The notes below the pieces were generated by a model, which had not been told where the DNA came from, searched no databases, and worked only from the letters and a program-made list of their open reading frames with translations. A stretch of 64,000 nucleotides of DNA, from NCBI RefSeq assembly GCF_020131355.1, contig NZ_JAHLEL010000053.1:1-64000 (forward strand). Direction: 5' to 3'. Below are positions 58,299 through 64,000 of the stretch, piece by piece. The stretch's first letter is position 1; the number at the start of each line of letters is the position of its first letter. Position numbers and translations under genes: made by a program. The stretch comes from Pseudonocardia sp. ICBG1293. Lineage in GTDB: Bacteria > Actinomycetota > Actinomycetes > Mycobacteriales > Pseudonocardiaceae.

Positions 58299-61076
58299 TC
58301 ACCAGACGCCAGGGGTCCCGCCCGGCGGGGTGGCGCTCGTCGCCGGGGTGGGCAGACCGCCGCCGCGCAGCACGCGGTGCAGGTCGTCGGGGCGCAGCGA
58401 CCGGGCGAACAGCCAGCCCTGGAACGCGTTGACCCCGAGCCCGCGCAGCACGTGGAACTGCTCGGCGGTCTCGACGCCCTCGGCGACGGTCGCGCGGCCC
58501 ATCGCGCGGGCGACCTCGACGACGGCCCGGGCCAGCGCGAAGTCGGCCGGGTCGGTGCCGACGCCGGTCACGAACGCGCGGTCGACCTTCACGGTCTGGG
58601 CCGGGAGCTCCTTGAGCCGGGCCAGCGACGAGTAGCCGGTGCCGAAGTCGTCCACGGCGAAGCGGACGCCGCGGCGCACCAGCTCGCTCATCGCGTCCAG
58701 CGCGGGGCGCGGCAGCGCCACCAGACTGGTCTCGACGAGCTCCAGGACCAGCTGGTCCCAGGGCAGTCCGGCGCCCTCGACGATGGCGGTGACGTCGGCC
58801 AGGAACGACGGGTCGGCCGGCAGCAGCCCGGCCAGGTTCACCGCGACCGCGACCGCCTGCCCGTTGCGGGGCCAGGTCGCGGCCTCGGTGGTGGCGGTGC
58901 GCAGCACCCACAGGTCCAGGTCGCGCTGCAGGCCGCCCCGCTGGGCGACCGGCAGGAACTCACCGGGCGACACCTCGCCGTGCACGGGGTGCGACCAGCG
59001 CAGCAGCGCCTCGGCCGACAGCACGGTGCCGTCCGGCGCGACGACGGGCTGGTACTCCAGGCGCAGCGCGTCGCCCTCGATCGCGGCCCGCAGCTCGGCC
59101 TCGAGCTCCAGCTGACGCCGCGCCGGGACGACGGCACCGCGGTCGGCGACGGCGACCGTGCCGCGTCCACGCTGCTTGGCCTCGCGCACCGCGACCTCGG
59201 CCGAGCGCAGCAGGTCGTCACCACGCGGGCCCCGGTCGCCGGGCTGCGGACCGGCCAGCGCGGCGTCCCGCCCGGCGACACCGACCGACGCGGTCAGTGT
59301 GATCGGCCTGCCGGCCACGGTGACGTCGCCGCGCAGCAGCTCGGCGACGACGACGGCGAGTGCCTGCGGACCGCCGACCTCGTCGACGTCGGCGCAGACG
59401 ACCGCGAACTCGTCGGCCGAGAGCCGCCCGGCCGTGCAGTGGTGGGGCAGCTCGCGCTGCAGCCGCCCGGCCAGCTCGACGAGCAGGGTGTCGCCCGCGT
59501 CGTGGCCGAGCCCCGTGTTGACCCTGGCGAAGTCGTCGACGTCACCGCAGACCACGGCGACCCGGGCCGCGTCCGGTCCGGCCAGCAGCCGGTCGGCGGG
59601 CTCCAGCAGCCCGGCCCGGTTGGGCAGGCGCGTCAGCGGGTCGACGGTGTCGGCCTCGCGCAGCACGTCGGCGGCGCGGCGGCGCTCCCCCACGTCGGTG
59701 ACGACGAGCAGCCAGAACGGCCGGCCGCCGTCGGAGGGGGCGGCGTTGACCACGACCTCGCAGTCGATCCGGGTGCCATCGGCCCGCAGCAGCGGGAGCG
59801 ACTCGATCCGGTAGGTCGGCTCCGGGTGCGACGGGTCGCGCAGCCAGTCCGGCAGCCCTCCGCGCCGGTCGGACTGGGGCTCGGCGGACAGGCTGCGCGC
59901 CGGGACGCCGCGCAGCGTCTCCAGGTCGGCGTCGAGCAGCTGGCACAGCGCCGGGTTGGCGTCGACGATCCGGCCGCGGCCGTCGAGCATCGCGACACCG
60001 GTGGTGATGGTGGCGACGAGGTCGGCGAAGCGCTGCCCGGAACGCTGGGCGCGGGACTCGGCCCGGCGCCGGTCCGAGACGTCCTGCACGGTCCCGATCA
60101 GGCGCAGCGGGGCGCCGCCGGGGGTGCGGTCGATGCGGGTGCGGCAGGACAGCACCGCCCCGCCCTCGGGACGGATCTCGGAGCTGTGCGCGGTGGTGGG
60201 CTCCGGCGCGGCGTCCGGGCCGCGGCGCAGCATCCGGCACACCCGCTCGACCTGCTCGCCCTCGATGGGGCCCTCCGGGCCGTCGGGGCGCACGCCGAGC
60301 GCGCGGTAGAGCTCGACGAGCCCCTCGCTGCGGGTCAGCGTCCCGGCCTGCAGGTCGAAGGTCCAGGTGCCGGAGCGGGTGGCGCGCTCGAGGTCGAGCG
60401 CGGGAGCCTCGTCCGACGGCGCGGGCGCGGCGTCGGGGAACGGGGTGAGCAGCACGACGGTGCGGTCGCCGGGCTGGTTCCAGCGGACGACCTTGACCCG
60501 GGCCAGGCGGCGGTCGGCGCGGACCAGGCGGGCGTCGGAGTCCGGTCCGACGAGCAGCTGCGGGAGCTTCATGCCGGTCGGGTCGGCGGAACCGGCGAGG
60601 CGGCGGAGTGCGGCGTTGGTGTGCACCACTACTCCCCCGGCGTCGCAGACCAGGGCGGGCGAGGGCGGGAGCTGCACCGCGGAGTGGTCGGCGGGGTCGG
60701 CGTCGGCGGCGCCGGGCCGGGGCATCCCGGCGGCGGGGGCCGCGGGCCCCGGGCCGGGGACCGACGGTCGCGGCGCGGCGGGCAGGCGGGGGGCCCGGCC
60801 GAACGGCGGCTCGCCGAAGCCGGCACCGGCGACCCCCGCGTCCGGCGCGGCGAGGTCGAGCGCCTCCGCCGGGTCGAGGTGCGGCTCGTCCACGGTCCCC
60901 GGCCGGGCCCGGCCCGCCGGGGTGCCGCCGGGACCCGCGAAGGCCCGGGCGAGGTCACCGGCCAGGCCGGCGTCCCGGTCCCGGCGGGCACCCGGTGCCT
61001 GCTCCGCCCGTCCGCCGACCGGTTCCCCGGCCGACCCATCCGGACGGTGTCCCGCCCGCGATCCCTGCTCCGACAC
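58299..61076 (-). CDS. PAS-GGDEF-EAL c-di-GMP protein, degenerate GGDEF
   Basis: 925 residues, soluble. Pro/Ala/Gly-rich N-terminus (1-135), PAS-like regions (about 140-470; VCDAGGVVVHTNAALRRLAG and VAMLDGRGRIVDANPALCQLL), GGDEF domain (about 490-650) and EAL domain (about 660-910). The cyclase motif reads RLSADEF, not GGDEF, so synthesis is probably lost. The phosphodiesterase residues are present: AEALLRW, ELVETS, DDFGTGYSSL, KVDRAFV and AEGVET. Expected to degrade c-di-GMP. GTG 61076 with GGAGG six bases upstream is preferred to the 61217 start. Confidence 0.88.
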   Translation of the reverse strand: MSEQGSRAGHRPDGSAGEPVGGRAEQAPGARRDRDAGLAGDLARAFAGPGGTPAGRARPGTVDEPHLDPAEALDLAAPDAGVAGAGFGEPPFGRAPRLPAAPRPSVPGPGPAAPAAGMPRPGAADADPADHSAVQLPPSPALVCDAGGVVVHTNAALRRLAGSADPTGMKLPQLLVGPDSDARLVRADRRLARVKVVRWNQPGDRTVVLLTPFPDAAPAPSDEAPALDLERATRSGTWTFDLQAGTLTRSEGLVELYRALGVRPDGPEGPIEGEQVERVCRMLRRGPDAAPEPTTAHSSEIRPEGGAVLSCRTRIDRTPGGAPLRLIGTVQDVSDRRRAESRAQRSGQRFADLVATITTGVAMLDGRGRIVDANPALCQLLDADLETLRGVPARSLSAEPQSDRRGGLPDWLRDPSHPEPTYRIESLPLLRADGTRIDCEVVVNAAPSDGGRPFWLLVVTDVGERRRAADVLREADTVDPLTRLPNRAGLLEPADRLLAGPDAARVAVVCGDVDDFARVNTGLGHDAGDTLLVELAGRLQRELPHHCTAGRLSADEFAVVCADVDEVGGPQALAVVVAELLRGDVTVAGRPITLTASVGVAGRDAALAGPQPGDRGPRGDDLLRSAEVAVREAKQRGRGTVAVADRGAVVPARRQLELEAELRAAIEGDALRLEYQPVVAPDGTVLSAEALLRWSHPVHGEVSPGEFLPVAQRGGLQRDLDLWVLRTATTEAATWPRNGQAVAVAVNLAGLLPADPSFLADVTAIVEGAGLPWDQLVLELVETSLVALPRPALDAMSELVRRGVRFAVDDFGTGYSSLARLKELPAQTVKVDRAFVTGVGTDPADFALARAVVEVARAMGRATVAEGVETAEQFHVLRGLGVNAFQGWLFARSLRPDDLHRVLRGGGLPTPATSATPPGGTPGVW

Positions 61077-61380
61077 GCCCGCCTCCGTTCCGTTCGGCAG
61101 CTCCGTCGGGAACAACGAGCCACCGTCCCGGGCGATCCGGCCGGGTAGACCGATCGAGCCACCCGACACAGCGAGTGACGGGACCGTTCGGCCCAATACC
61201 GTTGCTACGCCTGTCACTCACTGGTGGTGACAGGTGGTCGCCGGAGGGTGAAGGGTGTGGCGCGCTCGGCGAGCGGCGGCGGTCGAGCCGACCGTGCGTG
61301 TTCGACCGCTCACAGCGCGCCGTACCGTTCGGCGCAGACCCCGATTGCACACGTTTCGTAACCGGGGTTATGGACGGCCG
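61077..61380. promoter_or_regulatory. 304-bp intergenic region with palindrome 61210-61234
   Basis: No gene seen. CCTGTCAC (61210-61217) and its complement GTGACAGG (61227-61234) around nine bases form a candidate operator or hairpin, upstream of the c-di-GMP gene. The stop codon of the split malic enzyme is at the right end (61381-61383). Confidence 0.45.
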
Positions 61381-61812
61381 TCAGCCCGCGGTCACACCGG
61401 CGTCGCCGGCGGCCCGGGCCACCGCCGCCGCCACGGCGGGCGCCACCCTGGGGTCGAACGGACCGGGCACGATCTTCTGCGGGGACAGCTCGTCGGCGAC
61501 GACGTCGGCGATCGCCCGTGCCGCCGCGACCTTCATGTCGTCGGTGATGCGGCGGGCGTGCGCGTCCAGGGCCCCGCGGAAGATCCCGGGGAAGGCCAGC
61601 ACGTTGTTGATCTGGTTCGGGAAGTCGCTGCGCCCGGTCGCGACGATCGCGGCGTGCCGGGCCGCGATGTCGGGGTGCACCTCGGGATCGGGGTTCGACA
61701 GCGCGAAGACCATGCACTCCGGGGCCATCGTGGCCAGGAGCTCCTCGGGCAGCGTGGCGCTGGACAGCCCGACGAAGACGTCCGCACCCGCCAGGGCCTC
61801 GGCGATCCCCCC

Positions 61813-62027
61813 GTTACCTTCTTGATCAAGCCCGCTGAGGGCTTGCAGGCCGCCGGCCGCGGTATGACTGACTGCCCCTGTCGCCCGATGATCTGGGGGG
61901 TGTTGTCGCCGTGGCCGGAGGGCGCCAACGACCGCTGATAGAGACCTGACCCGTGTGGTCTGCTCGTAACGTGGCTGCCGGCGCGGGTGCTCGTGGTCGG
62001 CCTGCCGCGACGAGAAGGGAGCGGCGG
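61813..62027 (+). ncRNA. Candidate IS110 bridge RNA in the left end
   Basis: IS110 elements encode a bridge RNA in the non-coding end before the recombinase. This 215-base leader has a hairpin AAGCCC-GCTGA-GGGCTT (61828-61844) and a stretch GGGGGGTGT (61895-61903) that is the exact complement of the right junction ACACCCCCC (63274-63282), as expected for a guide loop. Placement of the loops is inference. Confidence 0.5.
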
Positions 62028-63260
62028 TTGCCCGATCCTGACCAGCACCCGACCGGGTTCGCGGTGTTCTGCGGCCTGGACGTGGGCAAGTCCGAACACC
62101 ACGCCTGCGCGGTCGACACCAACGGGAAGCGGGTGCACGACAAGGCCCTGCCCAACGACGAATCGGCGCTGCGCACCGTGCTGTCCGGGCTGGCCGAGCA
62201 CGGCGCGGTGCTGATGGTCATCGACCAGCCCGCCTCGATCGGAGCGCTGGCCATCGCCGTCGCTCGTGATCTGGGGATCACGGTGGCCTACCTGCCCGGG
62301 CTGGCGATGCGCCGCATCGCCGACCTGCATCCCGGGCAGGCCAAGACCGACGCCCGCGACGCCCACGTGATCGCCGAGGCCGCCCGGACGATGCCGCACA
62401 CCCTGCGCCGGGTCGGCACCGACGACGAGACCCTCGCCGAACTCACTGTGCTCGCCGGTTACGACGATGACCTGGCTGGGCAGAGCACCCGGCTGACGAA
62501 CCGGCTGCGCGACGCCCTGCTGCATGTTCATCCCGCCCTGGAACGCCTGCTCGGGCCACGCCTGGACCGCGGTGGCGTGCTCGACCTGCTCGCGGCCGCG
62601 CCCACCCCGCAAGCCCTGCGAGAGCTCGGCGCTGACGGGATCGCCGAGACGATGCGGGCCCGGTCGCCTCGACTGGCCCGCACCCTTCCCGCCCAGATCC
62701 TGACCTCGCTCGACGCCCAGAGCCTGACCGTTCCCGGCACGGCCGCGTTCGCCCGTGTCATCACCGGCGTCGCCGGGCAGCTGCGCCAGGTCCACACCGA
62801 ACGCGACCAGCTCGCCGACGAGCTCGAAGCCCGCCTGGAGGCCCACCCTCTTGGACCGGTCCTGACCTCGATGCCCGGACTCGGGGTCAGGACCGCCATC
62901 AAGATCCTCACCATCGTCGGCGACGGCTCCGGGTTCCCCACCGCCGGGCACCTCGCCGCTTACGCCGGCCTCGCCCCAGTCACCCGCCGCTCCGGCACCT
63001 CGATCAAAGGCGAAACCCGATCCCAGCGCGGCAACCACGCCCTGAAATCCGCGCTGTTCCTGTCCGCATTCGCCGCCCTGGCCGACCCCGCCAGCCGCGC
63101 CTACTACGACCGCAAACGAGCCGCCGGCAAACGACACAACGCCGCCCTGATCTGCCTCGCCCGACGCCGCACCGACGTCATCTACGCCATGCTCCGCGAC
63201 CGCCGCCCCTACAACCCGCCCACGGTCAACAACCCCGATCCAGAACTCGCCGCCGCTTGA
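62028..63260 (+). CDS. IS110-family recombinase
   Basis: 410 residues from TTG 62028 (GAAGGGAG upstream; an open frame continues to 61953). RuvC-like N-terminal domain with FCGLDVGKSEHHACAVD (D18), VIDQPAS (D66 where many relatives have Glu) and KTDARDAHVIA (D108, D111). The C-terminal Tnp_20 domain contains LTSMPGLGVRTAIKIL with the catalytic serine and YAGLAPVTRRSGTSIKGETRSQRGN. The frame is complete. It recombines DNA with a bridge RNA as guide, by analogy with IS621. Confidence 0.93.
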   Translation: MPDPDQHPTGFAVFCGLDVGKSEHHACAVDTNGKRVHDKALPNDESALRTVLSGLAEHGAVLMVIDQPASIGALAIAVARDLGITVAYLPGLAMRRIADLHPGQAKTDARDAHVIAEAARTMPHTLRRVGTDDETLAELTVLAGYDDDLAGQSTRLTNRLRDALLHVHPALERLLGPRLDRGGVLDLLAAAPTPQALRELGADGIAETMRARSPRLARTLPAQILTSLDAQSLTVPGTAAFARVITGVAGQLRQVHTERDQLADELEARLEAHPLGPVLTSMPGLGVRTAIKILTIVGDGSGFPTAGHLAAYAGLAPVTRRSGTSIKGETRSQRGNHALKSALFLSAFAALADPASRAYYDRKRAAGKRHNAALICLARRRTDVIYAMLRDRRPYNPPTVNNPDPELAAA

Positions 63261-64000
63261 CGAACCCATAGAGACACCCCCCCGGTGACCCCGCGCGGGT
63301 TGGTGACGGCGGCGAGTGCGGCCTTCTCCCCGCCGCGGCCGGCGTCGACGACCCCGCGCGAGTCCAGCAGCACGACGTCCGAGGCCCCCGCGGTCAGCAG
63401 GATCCGGGCGCAGGCGATGCCGGCCGCACCCGCACCGGAGATGACGATGCGCAGGTCCGCCAGCGACCGGTCCTGCACCCGGCAGGCGCCGTCCAGGGCC
63501 GCGAGCAGCACCACGGCGGTGCCGTGCTGGTCGTCGTGCATGACCGGGCAGTCCAGGGCCTCGACCAGACGGCGCTCCAGCTCGAAGCAGCGCGGCGCGG
63601 CGACGTCCTCGAGGTTGACCGCGCCGAAGGTCGGCCGCAGCCGGACCAGGGTCTCCACGATCTCCTCGACGTCGGTGGTGTCGAGGACCAGCGGGATCGA
63701 GTCGAGCCCGGCGAAGGACTTGAACAGCGCCGACTTGCCCTCCATCACCGGCAGCGACGCGCGCGGGCCGATGTCGCCGAGGCCGAGCACCGCGGTGCCG
63801 TCGCTGACGACGGCGACCAGCCGGTGCGCCCAGGTGTAGCGGGCGGCGAGCGAGGTGTCGTCGGCGATCGCGCGGCAGACGTCCGCGACGCCGGGGGTGT
63901 AGGCGATCGACAGGTCGCGCTCGTCGGCGAGCGGCGCGGTGAGCCCGGTCGCGAGCTTGCCGCCCTCGTGTGCGCCGAACACCTCGTGCCGGTCGGGGGC

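Larger units (their letters stand above)
61813..63276 (+). mobile_element. IS110-family insertion sequence
   Basis: About 1464 bp between a six-C run (61807-61812) and a seven-C run (63277-63283) in the malic enzyme gene. As usual for IS110 there are no clear terminal inverted repeats. ATAGAGAC occurs near both ends (61938-61945, 63268-63275). One to a few C's may be duplicated. Confidence 0.85.
61381..64000 (-). pseudogene. NAD(P)-dependent malic enzyme split by IS110, 5' end beyond window
   Basis: Would decarboxylate malate to pyruvate. The 5' part (63284-64000) shows HEGGKLATGLTAPLADERDLSIAYTPGV, VVSDGTAVLGLGDIGPRASLPVMEGKS, DDQHGTAVV and the nucleotide site VISGAGAAGIACARILL with an acidic residue (LLDSRG), pointing to NAD. 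Coding stops at TNPRGVTGG where the C run is interrupted. The 3' part (61381-61806) resumes IAEALAGADVFVGLSS and ends normally. Joining the ends across GAT-C6-GGTGAC restores the frame exactly, so the gene was intact before insertion. The gene start may lie past base 64000. Confidence 0.92.

Noticed and set aside
1-64000. tRNA or rRNA genes
   Set aside because: None recognised by eye; a tRNA or rRNA covariance search could not be run.

Overview
The window is very GC-rich with almost every codon ending in G or C. It has GTG and TTG starts, likely leaderless genes, a furA-katG pair, a fused Kgd-type 2-oxoglutarate enzyme, several F420/flavin LLM oxidoreductases and DUF5997/DUF6104 proteins. This points to an actinobacterium, most likely Pseudonocardia or another member of the Pseudonocardiaceae (inferred from gene content, no database search). 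It reads as chromosome carrying several insertion sequences.

Layout. 1-4511 is a chain of IS5-family elements (three copies of one IS, one of a second, a 121-bp non-autonomous element) joined by single TTA trinucleotides and sitting inside a third IS5-family element whose right part ends at 4511. 4540-7707 is a three-gene catabolic-looking operon (LLM monooxygenase, SDR, MatC-like permease) in which the first and third genes each carry a one-base deletion. 8158-22459 is core-like: a small Cys protein, an MHS transporter, a secreted LAS-type peptidase-like protein, PhoX with an apparent PHO box, a LuxR response regulator divergent from a GAF regulator, a fused ABC exporter with one degenerate ATP site, an ABC-2 transporter and a TetR repressor. 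22570-30750 holds an NTF2-like protein, an AMP-dependent ligase, furA-katG with its recognisable control region, a winged-helix regulator coupled to a 59-aa gene, a hydrolase, DUF5997 and a LysR-type effector domain. Dispersed palindromes and an 8-bp minisatellite lie between them.

An IS630 element (30750-31881) sits exactly on the stop codon of the LysR-like gene. 31952-40787 carries a fatty-acid desaturase, an F420-type LLM enzyme, a Baeyer-Villiger-type monooxygenase, a CU044_5270-like protein and kgd. 40848-46086 has two tandem paralogous membrane proteins, a complete copy of the IS that hosts the left array, DUF418, DUF6104 and a CitMHS transporter. 46279-49728 is a compact three-gene cassette (86-aa helical protein, 920-aa FtsK/EccC-like ATPase, 136-aa coiled coil) that I regard as the best candidate for an undescribed system. 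It is followed by a divergent non-canonical Nramp protein, a MOSC gene coupled to a four-gene osmoprotectant ABC operon, an LLM gene, an acyl-CoA dehydrogenase, a small membrane protein and a PAS-GGDEF-EAL protein. The right edge is a malic enzyme gene split by an IS110 element inserted in a C run.

How it works together. Phosphate scavenging (PhoX), peroxide defence (FurA/KatG), osmoprotectant uptake, citrate uptake and the TCA step at 2-oxoglutarate are recognisable units. IS activity has inactivated the malic enzyme and accompanies a decaying operon at the left.
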